64,000 bases of DNA. Origin: Roseivirga sp. UBA6061. Its GTDB lineage: Bacteria > Bacteroidota > Bacteroidia > Cytophagales > Cyclobacteriaceae. The position numbers and the translations under genes are program-made. The notes below the pieces were generated by a model. It was not told the DNA's origin. It worked only from the letters and a program-made list of their open reading frames with translations, and ran no database searches. The stretch lies in the NCBI GenBank assembly GCA_002427745.1, contig DIYF01000037.1, positions 38,713 through 102,712 of the forward strand, given 5' to 3'. Positions 43,647-52,451 of this stretch are shown in pieces (positions within the stretch are counted from its first letter, which is position 1; the number at the start of each line of letters is the position of its first letter).

Positions 43647-44230
43647 CCACTTTGTCCAAACCTGAAACCCATACTATGAAAACTACCAGGAAGCCGGTGA
43701 ATCAACCCTACAATGGGTTGGTTTCGGACCTCAGGCGCAAAGACCGAAGAGCGATTGCTTACTTATACGATAACTATTCAAAGGCTCTTTTTGGAGTTGT
43801 TCTACGGATTGTGAACGAAAGGGAATTAGCCGAAGAAGTATTTCACGATGCCTTTGTCAAAATCTACACAAATATCCATTCCTACGATGAGCAAAAGGCC
43901 AGGCTTTTTACCTGGATGCTCAATATCTGTCGCAACGCGGCTATTGACAAGCTGAAATCCAAAGCGGTAAAAAAACAGGCCCGCACGGATGGAATGGATG
44001 AAAATATGGAAGGGATTCTCAATCGCTTTAGCTTTGAATTCAATACGGATGGCATTGGTATGTACGAGTTGTTGGAAAAGCTCCATCCGGATTATCGCTT
44101 TGTCATTCAAAAGCTGTATTTCCAGGGTTATAGCCAGCAGGAAGTTTCCAAAGAGTGCAATATCCCACTGGGGACAGTTAAGACCCGTACACGTGCTGCC
44201 CTTAGGGACTTAAGAAGGTTGATCAGATAG
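43640..44230 (+). CDS. ECF-type RNA polymerase sigma factor (second copy)
   Basis: The protein has 196 residues from the ATG overlapping the thioredoxin-like gene; an internal ATG at 43676 would give 184. Region 2 (ALFGVVLRIVNERELAEEVFHDAFVKIY, ARLFTWMLNICRNAAIDKLKSK) and region 4 (YFQGYSQQEVSKECNIPLGTVKTRTRAALRDLRRL) are clear. It is closely similar to the sigma at 38.1 kb, including the NTDGIGMYELLEKL linker, so the two look like paralogs. No anti-sigma gene follows. Confidence 0.92.
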   Translation: MVTTLSKPETHTMKTTRKPVNQPYNGLVSDLRRKDRRAIAYLYDNYSKALFGVVLRIVNERELAEEVFHDAFVKIYTNIHSYDEQKARLFTWMLNICRNAAIDKLKSKAVKKQARTDGMDENMEGILNRFSFEFNTDGIGMYELLEKLHPDYRFVIQKLYFQGYSQQEVSKECNIPLGTVKTRTRAALRDLRRLIR

Positions 44231-44304
44231 GTGATAGTTGAATTTTATCTAAATTGCGGGATTTATCGGATGCTGAATCGCAGAGGGAGAATTGTTTAAA
44301 TTTG

Positions 44305-44673
44305 TCATCGCAAAAAATGGACAATTTCAGAAACATTCAAGGGCTTTTTTAAAATGGCCGGAATTCTTAGGCCTAACTCGTTGAGTTTTTTCTCAATGTT
44401 TGAGTGACCAGTGAGAATAACTAATTCAGGGTGATTATCGACCTGATTTATATCTCGCATAATAGAATAGCCGTCTTTGTCGCTTTTTGCAGACAAATCG
44501 ATATCAATAAGAACTTTGTCGAAATTTTTTACATTCTGAATATCTCCAAAATCTTGCGATGTCTCAAATATGGAAAACTCCAATTGGTTACTGAAATATA
44601 CCAGATTAGCCAGATCGAAGGCATCCTTTAGCAGATCGAACTCATTCTCGAATATGGCTATACGTTTTGTCAT
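44305..44673 (-). CDS. Single-domain response regulator receiver
   Basis: This 122-residue receiver has the acidic pair Glu9/Glu11, the phosphoacceptor Asp57 in LIDIDLS, Thr88 in ILTGHS and Lys110 before Pro. No output domain. It overlaps the kinase gene by four bases (ATGA). It is part of an AT-rich three-gene block. Confidence 0.85.
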   Translation of the reverse strand: MTKRIAIFENEFDLLKDAFDLANLVYFSNQLEFSIFETSQDFGDIQNVKNFDKVLIDIDLSAKSDKDGYSIMRDINQVDNHPELVILTGHSNIEKKLNELGLRIPAILKKPLNVSEIVHFLR

Positions 44674-46358
44674 ACGTGAAAGTGCTTAGCGAACCTCATC
44701 TTAAATATAAAGTAAGAGTTTTCAAGGACAATTTCACTATGAATGCTCATCTGATTTAAATAAGATTTGATAAGAGTGAGCCCATGAGTTGTCCTTTTAT
44801 TAATTTCCCAGCTTTCATCTGAGTTATAGGATTTGGCTATCCTTTTAAAATACGTAATATCTTTTACTTTGTTTGTACTTATTCTATTCTTGAAGAAGAA
44901 CGTAATATCTGTATCAAGTTCTAAAATGGTGAGCTCAGGCTCTGTTCCGTACTTATTCATGTTACTCATTACGTCTGCCAACACTATTTCGATTACTTCA
45001 GCATTATAGTAGACATGAACATCTGGAAAGGTTTCTTGAAAATCCATTTTGAAATTTTGATCATCAAAAAAGCTCATCCAATTGAACCTAATCAATGAGA
45101 ATAGCGTGTTGATTTTATGTTGGGAAGTATTCTGAATGATGAATGGATTGTCTGACTTTTCTAGGATGAAATCAGCTCTTTGAACTATGTTATCCAACTG
45201 ATTTTTTGACTGCTTAAGAGCGTTCTCTTTCTTATTATAGAAAGTTGATTTGATAATTTCATCATTAGTTTCAATGACAGCTTTTTCTATTTCATCCAGA
45301 TTAAGGTATGTCTTTATAGGAGTGAGTTTGTTCCTAACATAGTGCATCGCATTCATGGATTTAAGAACATATTGTTGTTGTTTTCGAATACGGCTCTGTT
45401 GTTTTGCTAAACTGCTCCTAATTTTTGTATGATGTTTAATGATCTTAAATAGATGATGACTTATTGGCTTGAAGAAATACCTCAGTAAACTCCGTCCAAT
45501 TGGGCTAGTGCTATCATCATGAAGTATGATCGAGAACACTAATGTCATTTCCTCGTCTTTTGACATTACAAAGAGGTTGTCATGAAAAGAGTTTTCCATC
45601 AGCTTTATACTGAAATCATCACAAGTACCTCTTGCTTCCAGCTCTTCAATGAGCTCTTGTTCTTTGTCAATTTCAAAATATCTGATGAATTTGGAACTGT
45701 TGAGAAGTAGGAGTCTATTGTTTTTAACCAAGAAGCAAACGAGCACATCTATGGAAAACATGTTTTTCATGTACTTGATGGACTTTATATGATCTAATAT
45801 TAAATCATAGACGTTGTGGAATTTTCTGAATTCATACTCGCTTGTAAAAAATTGCTCTATAAGATTAACTAAGTCATTCTTTGCATCCAGTACCTGTGAT
45901 CTGTAATGTCTAAATACATTAATGAGACCAAGTATCATTATTGGTATTATCAGATCCCAGTTAATCTCCCAACCTGAAAGGAATCCTATTACAACGATAA
46001 GAATTGGATACAGTAGGGATGACTTTCTCCCTGAGTGGTTTGGAGCGTTTACTACGGGAAGAACAACCAGCACGTAGTTAGGGATAAGAAAAAGGTCTTT
46101 TTGATAAAGTACAAATGTTATTAATGCATAATCGTTGACTAGTCTGCATAGGCTTTGGAACCAGCTATCTTTGAGGAAAAAGTAGAAGAATATTGCTAAG
46201 TAAATAATTATGACCAAGTAGTATATCCAATAGGGGAAACTGTTGTCCTGAGATTGTATGATAAAGATGCTTAAAAGGGTGAGTAGTAATCTGAAGAGTA
46301 TAGAGAATATCTTCTTGATTAGTCTGTCAGTAGCGTTAAGGGTATTCCTAGATTTCAA
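44670..46358 (-). CDS. Membrane histidine kinase, divergent GHKL type
   Basis: The frame is open to 46475, but that start is a GTG with a 128-base overlap into the upstream gene; I prefer the TTG at 46358 (562 residues). Five to six membrane helices (about residues 15-150) are followed by a GAF-like region (about 180-290), a coiled coil and a kinase core with His339 in AMHYVRNKLTPIKTY, an N-box near Asn466 (DVMSNMNKYG) and a G-box THGLTLIKSYL near 524. The DxGxG box is degenerate, with FFFKNR in its place, as in AgrC-like kinases. It is coupled to the receiver gene. AT content is well above the surroundings. Confidence 0.72.
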   Translation of the reverse strand: MKSRNTLNATDRLIKKIFSILFRLLLTLLSIFIIQSQDNSFPYWIYYLVIIIYLAIFFYFFLKDSWFQSLCRLVNDYALITFVLYQKDLFLIPNYVLVVLPVVNAPNHSGRKSSLLYPILIVVIGFLSGWEINWDLIIPIMILGLINVFRHYRSQVLDAKNDLVNLIEQFFTSEYEFRKFHNVYDLILDHIKSIKYMKNMFSIDVLVCFLVKNNRLLLLNSSKFIRYFEIDKEQELIEELEARGTCDDFSIKLMENSFHDNLFVMSKDEEMTLVFSIILHDDSTSPIGRSLLRYFFKPISHHLFKIIKHHTKIRSSLAKQQSRIRKQQQYVLKSMNAMHYVRNKLTPIKTYLNLDEIEKAVIETNDEIIKSTFYNKKENALKQSKNQLDNIVQRADFILEKSDNPFIIQNTSQHKINTLFSLIRFNWMSFFDDQNFKMDFQETFPDVHVYYNAEVIEIVLADVMSNMNKYGTEPELTILELDTDITFFFKNRISTNKVKDITYFKRIAKSYNSDESWEINKRTTHGLTLIKSYLNQMSIHSEIVLENSYFIFKMRFAKHFHV

Positions 46359-47103
46359 GACTAAGGTGTTTTGCCAAAAACTTAATGAGATAATTGACAA
46401 TGAATAAAACAAAAAAAGATTTAAGTATAACCGATACAATGACTCCAGCCATTGAAATGGGGTTAACGGATACACTACTGTCCAGTTTGAAAAGGAAGAT
46501 TAGAGTGTTTAGAAAGTGGTCCACCGTTTCATTACCTACTATATCTACTTTATTGAATCTAAAAGTCTCCCATGAACTATTTGTGCTTGGTAGTAGCACC
46601 AAGCTGCATAGTATGAATATTAGAAAGAATGTAATCAAAAGGTTTTTGAAGTTGATAGTGGGAAATAAGAAGAGTCCTTTAACAAACCCGGAAAGTGTTT
46701 TGCTCGAGATGAAAAGCTGATATTCTAATTCCCTGATTCTTGGTTCTAAAAGCTTGACGCTTGCCAAATCATGTATTTTTAATAACTCTCTTCTTGTAAA
46801 ACCAAGTATAGCAAGTTTTTCATGCCTCGACAATGGGGTTATTAATTTTTCAATTATACAAAAATCGATTTTGTCGTACTCGAATTTATTAGTGTCAGTC
46901 GTTTGGCAGTATGCTTTTACTAGTTGTTTGAGATCAGAGTAGATGAAAGATGAAGGTTTATCATAATAAAGGCATTTCGCTTGAATTAAGCTATTGAGCA
47001 AGTGGAGTTCTTCTTGTGGTTTAAAGGAGGTTAACTCAAGATTTTTGAGTTTTTCTTCAAGGGAATTGATGAAATCTAGAATTAATAGATTCTGTGGTTC
47101 CAA
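46348..47103 (-). CDS. Two-helix membrane protein of unknown function
   Basis: The protein has 251 residues from a TTG. Residues 1-140 are soluble and helical. A membrane helix at about 153-171, a short hydrophobic segment at about 195-207 and a second helix at about 217-242 follow. The helix-loop-helix layout recalls pore domains of ion channels, but no TVGYG-type filter is present, so a channel role is only a guess. It is first in an AT-rich operon with the kinase and receiver. Confidence 0.6.
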   Translation of the reverse strand: MEPQNLLILDFINSLEEKLKNLELTSFKPQEELHLLNSLIQAKCLYYDKPSSFIYSDLKQLVKAYCQTTDTNKFEYDKIDFCIIEKLITPLSRHEKLAILGFTRRELLKIHDLASVKLLEPRIRELEYQLFISSKTLSGFVKGLFLFPTINFKNLLITFFLIFILCSLVLLPSTNSSWETFRFNKVDIVGNETVDHFLNTLIFLFKLDSSVSVNPISMAGVIVSVILKSFFVLFIVNYLIKFLAKHLSLEI

Positions 47104-47235
47104 TTAAAACGATGTTTTTTGAATATCTAAAAGTTATGAAAAAAAAGTGTTTAGTTAAAATTAGATGATGATTTCAAATCGGATCATCTAGCCGAGTTGA
47201 GTCCATGGCTTTTGTTACATTTGGGAAGATTTATA

Positions 47236-47261
47236 AAAAGAAACCGTACCCCCCGGTACGG
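47236..47261 (-). terminator. Intrinsic terminator after the TonB receptor operon
   Basis: CCGTACC (47244-47250) and GGTACGG (47255-47261) form a perfect 7-bp stem with a 4-base loop; on the minus strand TTTCTTTTT follows. It lies about 170 bases past the TonB receptor stop in a 325-base gap without other genes. Confidence 0.75.
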
Positions 47262-47428
47262 TTCCATCACTTGCCAACATCACATACCAACTTGATCTAT
47301 CTGACCGCCTCCGTCTGAGGTGATGACAGATATCTTCATGCTCCAATCATACTCCTGGGTTCTGTTGCCGGGGAATGGGGGCCGCGCTCTCCAACGCGAC
47401 CCCACCCTCAACCAACCAATGAACCAAA

Positions 47429-49678
47429 TCAAAATCTTACACCTATGGAAAGCCTTGCCTGGAAGAGAGTGCCCGGAGTAAAGTGTATTTCGCTCACTGG
47501 CGCTATTTCATTCCTGAGCCTTGACTCTGTCTCAAATTGTGCTTCCCTCCAGTCCTGGTTTAGTAGATTTTCTATAGATAGTCCGAAGTCAAAAGCTCCG
47601 AGACGATAATTCAGTCGGGCATCCAGCAGGAAGTAGCCATTAGCTACCAGGGAATTATCTTCATTAGCAGGACGGTCTCCCAGGAAACGGTACCGCAGGC
47701 TGCCTGTTATACCTTTTTTACCCTCAAAGTTGAGTCCGCCAATACTGGTAAAGTCGGGAGCCAGGGGGATGCGGTCGGCTCCCTCTGCAGCTTGTGTCAG
47801 CCTGGCTCTGGTCAGGTTCAGGTCCATATCGGCATAGAACCATGAGTTGAGCTGGTATCGGATATTCAGGTCTACACCCGCTCTATGCGTTCGACCACCA
47901 GCTTCTACGATACCTTCATCACCCACATAGATGAACTCCTGTTCCAGGTCCAGCTGCCAAGCGGCCAGGTTCACAAACAGATTCTCAGTGGGCTTCCAGT
48001 AAGTACCAATGTCCAGACCAAAGCCTTTAGGCAGAATCTGCCGGCCTTGTTGGGCCACCACTACACGTGCATCATTTGAATGGAATCCAATGCCTGCTTT
48101 GGTGTAGAAACTCAGTTTATCTGTGGCCTGATAACTCAGCTGAAGCTTTGGGCTGACGATTCCTTTATTTTCAGTAGATGAAATCCCTGTAAGCCTGTTA
48201 TCATAGCCAAAAGAGAAAAAGTCATATCTCAGCCCGCCTGTGAGTAGCAGGCGGTTTGACAGGTCCAGCTGTTCTTCAGCGTAGAGGAATAAATTGTTTT
48301 CCGTGACATCACCTCTGGACAGATCTTCCAGAACGGTAGTACGTTGAAAGGTTCTGGACAGGCGAATATCGTCAACATAATCCTGGCGAAAACCGGCTCC
48401 CAGTTCCAAAGATGAGGATAAATCAAATAACTGGTGTTCCTGATGATAGCTGTGCTGGCTTCCGAAAAGCGTCCGTTCTTCTGACTGTGTGATCTGGTCT
48501 CCATTGACCGGATCATTCAGAAAAAAGGTGAAGTTTGACACCAGGTTAAAGTCATACTGAGAGAGCCAGATCTGATTCTTTAAAAAGGCCCCATTATTAA
48601 GCTCAGAAGAGAGTTGAAGGTTCAGGTTGAAGCGGGTAGTTTTCCCTCCTTCGGTATCATCAATGGCACCAAAACGACTGATCAATCCTCGCTCAATAGC
48701 TCTTACCGGAATCTGCCCTGAAGCAGTCCATTCACTGTGAAAGGCTGAGGCTGAAAACTCAAAACTGTGGTTTTGACCGAGTTGCTGATGGTACTTGAGC
48801 AGACTATTAAATCTTTCCAGGTTTTGCGAACTATCGAAATAGCCATCTGAAAATACCTGCTCTGTTGCCAGGTAGAGACTTCGGGAGTCAGTATCAGTTT
48901 TGGGTAGCAGGTTGAACATACCCAGTCCACGCCAATAGCCAAACTGACCAGCTTCCAGCTTTATAAGGTTTGAGCTTAATCGCTTTTTAAGTCTGAAATC
49001 AGCGAAACCTGCTGTGTTCTGATTGCCTTTACCCGCATAATAGGGGCCTTTGTCAAAGTCTATCCGTTCAATGGTCTCCGGGATCACAAAATGCAGATCA
49101 GAATATCCCTGTCCATGAGCATGAGATACCATGTTCACGGGCATGCCATCCACGGTTAAGGCAATGTCAGTGCCGTGATCGATATCGAAACCGCGCAGAA
49201 AAATCTGCTCTGCCTTGCCACCTCCCGCGTGCTGCGCAATAAAGAGACCGGGTACAACCTTCAGAATATCCTGAGAATTTTTAACGGGCCTCAGTCCTAT
49301 GTCCAGTGCTGAAATAGTCGAGTTCATACGAACCGGACTCTGGGTAATTTGTATATCGCCCAGAGATAAGCTTCCCGGAATGAGCTTAAAGTCAATGCGC
49401 GAAGTTTGTCCTGCAGTTACCTCAATTGCCTTCACCAATGACTCAAAGCCGATATAGCTGATTTCGATCTTGTAACTACCGGCAGGAAGGTCCTGAATCA
49501 TAAACCTGCCATCGGGGTCTGTTGAACTTCCCCTGGAGAGTTCCCTGATCAGAACATTGGCCCCGAATAGTGGCTCGCCCGAAGCCTGGTCGGTAATGGT
49601 GCCGGAGATTACCTGGGTCTGCGCACTGAGTGCCCCTGTGAGGCAGAGACAGATCAAAAGACTGATGAGTGTTTTCAT
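47429..49678 (-). CDS. TonB-dependent outer-membrane receptor
   Basis: This 749-residue protein has a signal peptide (1-19), a carboxypeptidase-regulatory-like domain (about 22-105, ISGTITDQASGEPLFGANVLI), a plug domain (about 110-215, SQDILKVVPGLFIAQHAGGGKAEQIFLRGFD-like) and a beta barrel ending in an aromatic residue (RLSIGVRF). It follows the TPR lipoprotein gene by 10 bases and the DUF4331 and fasciclin genes further up. There is no SusD partner, so it is not a typical polysaccharide system. The ligand is unknown. Confidence 0.92.
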   Translation of the reverse strand: MKTLISLLICLCLTGALSAQTQVISGTITDQASGEPLFGANVLIRELSRGSSTDPDGRFMIQDLPAGSYKIEISYIGFESLVKAIEVTAGQTSRIDFKLIPGSLSLGDIQITQSPVRMNSTISALDIGLRPVKNSQDILKVVPGLFIAQHAGGGKAEQIFLRGFDIDHGTDIALTVDGMPVNMVSHAHGQGYSDLHFVIPETIERIDFDKGPYYAGKGNQNTAGFADFRLKKRLSSNLIKLEAGQFGYWRGLGMFNLLPKTDTDSRSLYLATEQVFSDGYFDSSQNLERFNSLLKYHQQLGQNHSFEFSASAFHSEWTASGQIPVRAIERGLISRFGAIDDTEGGKTTRFNLNLQLSSELNNGAFLKNQIWLSQYDFNLVSNFTFFLNDPVNGDQITQSEERTLFGSQHSYHQEHQLFDLSSSLELGAGFRQDYVDDIRLSRTFQRTTVLEDLSRGDVTENNLFLYAEEQLDLSNRLLLTGGLRYDFFSFGYDNRLTGISSTENKGIVSPKLQLSYQATDKLSFYTKAGIGFHSNDARVVVAQQGRQILPKGFGLDIGTYWKPTENLFVNLAAWQLDLEQEFIYVGDEGIVEAGGRTHRAGVDLNIRYQLNSWFYADMDLNLTRARLTQAAEGADRIPLAPDFTSIGGLNFEGKKGITGSLRYRFLGDRPANEDNSLVANGYFLLDARLNYRLGAFDFGLSIENLLNQDWREAQFETESRLRNEIAPVSEIHFTPGTLFQARLSIGVRF

Positions 49679-49688
49679 GGTACCTTGC

Positions 49689-50987
49689 TTAGCTTTTGAG
49701 TGCTTCCTTAATCGCTTCCGTAGTAAGAGGCCCCAGCTCGAAACTACTTTCGAAGGCTTCTCTTAAATATTTTCGAGCTCGTTTTTTGTGACCATTGTAT
49801 TGGTAGATCATGCCCAGGTGATACATGGCATCCGGTTCAAAAGTCTGTCCTTCCACAAAAAGACTGGCGACTCTCAAAGCCTTTTCATACTCTCCGTTTT
49901 TGAATAAGCTCCAGGCCAGCAGGTCGTAGACCACTGGTGTAGGTCTTTTATCCACCTCTTCCAAAGCTCTTTTTACAGCGGCTTCGCTCATTTGCAGGTC
50001 TTCTGCTTCGAGCAGGATGAGGTATTTGTTGTGCATGCCGGCATAGTGAGGCTGAGAGACTTCATTGTAATAGTTGATTTTGGCCGCCCGGCTCTGGTCT
50101 GTGTCTTGCTCATATGCTGCTATTTCGGCCAGCATCAGATCTATTTGCGGGTCATGGCTTTGGGGAGCTATATAGGTCAGAATATTTCTGGCTTCTTCCG
50201 TGTCCTGGTCATGAGCAAAGGCTATCCAGGCAATGCCTTTCCAGGAATGCCAGTGGTTCGGGTCGGCTTCCAGTACCTCGAGATAAGTCTGGTAGGCATC
50301 CTGTATGCGGCCGGCATGGCCATACATATCTCCCAGATTGGACTTAGTCCAGGTAAACATGTTTGTATTGTCTTTTGTGCGATCATAAGCTCTTTCCATC
50401 AGGTCTATGGCCTGGTCCAGGTTGCCATTATGGTCTGCGATTTTTGAAGCTCTGGTCAGGTAATCAAATGTGTTTTTGGAGACCTGTTTTTCCAGTATAG
50501 ATTCGGCTTGTTCATATGCTCCCAGCTCGGTTAATGCGTCAAAAAGGAAGTAATAAGAGGCCGAGAGTTTATCTCCGTCTTCAATCGCCTTTTCGGCATG
50601 GTCTCTGGCTTCGGGGAATTTATGTTGTGTAATGGCGTTGGCACTGAGTGCTCTGTAAATAGAGGCTTTACTGAAGGGAGTTAGTTTTAGTGCTCTGTGG
50701 TAGAGGCTGTCAGAGATATGGATGTCTTGGATACGCCCATTGTCTTTGAATCTTTTAGCATAGGCTCCTGCAAGCCTGTTCAGATACATGAAGCTTGATG
50801 GTGATTCCTGAAGCTTTTCAGTCCAGAAGTCGATGTCAGTTTGAGGTTGATAACGTCCGGTGCTGAGGGCTTTGGCTTCCATATGTCGGGCGTAATCTGC
50901 CGAATTGCTGATGTTTTCTGAGGAGCCCGTATCATGGCAGGATAATAAGACCAGGCTCAGTAGTATAAGGAGAGATAAATTTTTCAT
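49689..50987 (-). CDS. Tetratricopeptide-repeat lipoprotein
   Basis: I use the ATG at 50987, giving 432 residues and a signal peptide with the lipobox LLSC (Cys17). About ten TPR-like helices follow (MYGHAGRIQDAYQTYLEVLEADPNHW pattern). It is placed 10 bases before the TonB receptor gene. It probably acts as a partner of the receptor or the DUF4331 proteins in the periplasm. Confidence 0.85.
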   Translation of the reverse strand: MKNLSLLILLSLVLLSCHDTGSSENISNSADYARHMEAKALSTGRYQPQTDIDFWTEKLQESPSSFMYLNRLAGAYAKRFKDNGRIQDIHISDSLYHRALKLTPFSKASIYRALSANAITQHKFPEARDHAEKAIEDGDKLSASYYFLFDALTELGAYEQAESILEKQVSKNTFDYLTRASKIADHNGNLDQAIDLMERAYDRTKDNTNMFTWTKSNLGDMYGHAGRIQDAYQTYLEVLEADPNHWHSWKGIAWIAFAHDQDTEEARNILTYIAPQSHDPQIDLMLAEIAAYEQDTDQSRAAKINYYNEVSQPHYAGMHNKYLILLEAEDLQMSEAAVKRALEEVDKRPTPVVYDLLAWSLFKNGEYEKALRVASLFVEGQTFEPDAMYHLGMIYQYNGHKKRARKYLREAFESSFELGPLTTEAIKEALKS

Positions 50988-51129
50988 GAGATGGGAGAGG
51001 TTCTGCTTTTCAGGAGCCACCCTGTTCGGGAATGTTGAACAGGGTGGTCTGCCTGAAAATTTGTATTTGAAATGATTGTATATGTTTATCGAACATCCGG
51101 CACCATGACCGGGCCGGATGAAGACTGTC

Positions 51130-51675
51130 TTACCATGGAGAGGCCATATAAGGAAATGAGCTCAAAAATGGCTTGTCGTTGGCATCAACGTGGTCATCAG
51201 TCAGCCCCGGGTTGGCAGTACCATCAGGACCACCGAAGATCAGCAGAAGCTCCACGGAGATCACGTCATCTGCCAGTGTTCTTCCGGTGAGTACATTCGT
51301 GCCATCAAAGAAGGTAGTCGTTCCGGTGAGGCTGGCAGTCAGTACATCGGTAACCAAAGCTCCGCTGAAAGTAGCAGCATCCATGCCCAGGGCGTTGGTG
51401 GTATAGCCTGCGTTGAGTCCTAAAAGCCTGCTTTCAAAAGCTGAGCCAAAGGCACTGGCCATTTGCGAGGGTACCGTAACGTTAAAGGCGTTTTTCTCGG
51501 CCATACCACTTACAAAAACAGTGTTGATGGCCGGGCGACCCATTTGATCTTCCTGTGCATAAACCGCAGGAACTTCCGGGGTGGTGCTGTCATCGTCATC
51601 GCAGGAAGTAAAGCCCAGGGCCATGATTCCCACGAACAGCAGTGAGAGTAGTTTGAATGATTTTATAGATTTCAT
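51130..51675 (-). CDS. DUF4331 family lipoprotein, C-terminal-half type
   Basis: This 181-residue protein has the lipobox FTSC (Cys25) followed by DDDD, then QMGRPAINTVFVSG and KNAFNVTVP, which match the second half of DUF4331 proteins. The first half lies in the preceding gene (51700-52353), 24 bases upstream. The two small proteins together may equal one full-length DUF4331 protein. Function unknown. Confidence 0.78.
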   Translation of the reverse strand: MKSIKSFKLLSLLFVGIMALGFTSCDDDDSTTPEVPAVYAQEDQMGRPAINTVFVSGMAEKNAFNVTVPSQMASAFGSAFESRLLGLNAGYTTNALGMDAATFSGALVTDVLTASLTGTTTFFDGTNVLTGRTLADDVISVELLLIFGGPDGTANPGLTDDHVDANDKPFLSSFPYMASPW

Positions 51676-51699
51676 CTTGTTCTTCTTTTGTCTTGTTGA

Positions 51700-52353
51700 T
51701 TATTGTTTTCTCTTGGTTTCTACCCAGGTGTTTACTGAGTCGCCAGAGCCCAGCATGGACTTGGGTAGCTCTACCACAACTGCCAGCACATTGGTGCCTT
51801 TGAAGCTATCGTCACCAGGATTGTTGAAGCTGGTGGCGCTGCCTCCCAGAATGGCTCCGAACTGGTTGAAGTCGAAAAAGAACGGATCGTCTCTTGGTCC
51901 GGCAAAGAGGCTGATGTTTCCATTGCGACCTACAATTGCATTTGATCCATAAGGGGTAATGTCGGCCTGCGTCAGGGTAGCGGTTTTATCAATGGTGCTG
52001 TTCAGGCCAGTGGTAGCTGGCGCATAGGGGCCGTACATGCTCACCTGACCGTCTTCAAAGATGCATTGGATCACCAGGTCTTCCACGGCATCACCATTGT
52101 TGTCAATATTGAACTCAATCATGACGTTTTCGTCAAAACTGGCATTGGCCGTGGCAGCCGGGCTCATCAGGCCCTGTACGGTAGCACCCAGTACCAGGTA
52201 GTTTGAGTTGGAAGGACTTTGAAAGGCGTAGAGGTCGGCAATGTCCGATCCGGTGCCCATGATGGCCTGGGCTTCATTGTGGTCAGCCGCCATCAGGTAA
52301 ATGCTTGTGGCCAGGGCCAGCATTCCAGCGAGTAATGTGATCTTTTTTTTCAT
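51700..52353 (-). CDS. DUF4331 family secreted protein, N-terminal-half type
   Basis: This 217-residue protein has a signal peptide (cut after about residue 22, LMA-ADH) and then ADHNEAQAIMGTGSDIADLYAFQSP, the typical start of DUF4331. A beta-rich body with many Asn/Asp turns follows. It is coupled to the C-terminal-half gene downstream. A palindrome at 52388-52403 lies 35 bases before the start. Confidence 0.82.
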   Translation of the reverse strand: MKKKITLLAGMLALATSIYLMAADHNEAQAIMGTGSDIADLYAFQSPSNSNYLVLGATVQGLMSPAATANASFDENVMIEFNIDNNGDAVEDLVIQCIFEDGQVSMYGPYAPATTGLNSTIDKTATLTQADITPYGSNAIVGRNGNISLFAGPRDDPFFFDFNQFGAILGGSATSFNNPGDDSFKGTNVLAVVVELPKSMLGSGDSVNTWVETKRKQ

Positions 52354-52387
52354 TTTGTTTTTAAGTTTTAAGCAAAGTGATCTCGTT

Positions 52388-52403
52388 CACGATATTTATC
52401 GTG
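52388..52403. promoter_or_regulatory. Perfect palindrome with CGATATTTATCG core, site 2
   Basis: CACGATA and TATCGTG around TT form a perfect dyad 35 bases upstream of the DUF4331 start. Its 12-base core is identical to that of the palindrome at 35030-35045. It is a plausible operator for the DUF4331-TPR-TonB operon. Confidence 0.45.
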
Positions 52404-52451
52404 TTGAAAATCAGCTCATTAAGTTTGTGGGTTATGAAGTGTTGACTTGCC

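Noticed and set aside
46348..47103. Potassium channel
   Set aside because: The helix-segment-helix layout is suggestive, but no TVGYG-like filter is present, so I do not call it a channel.
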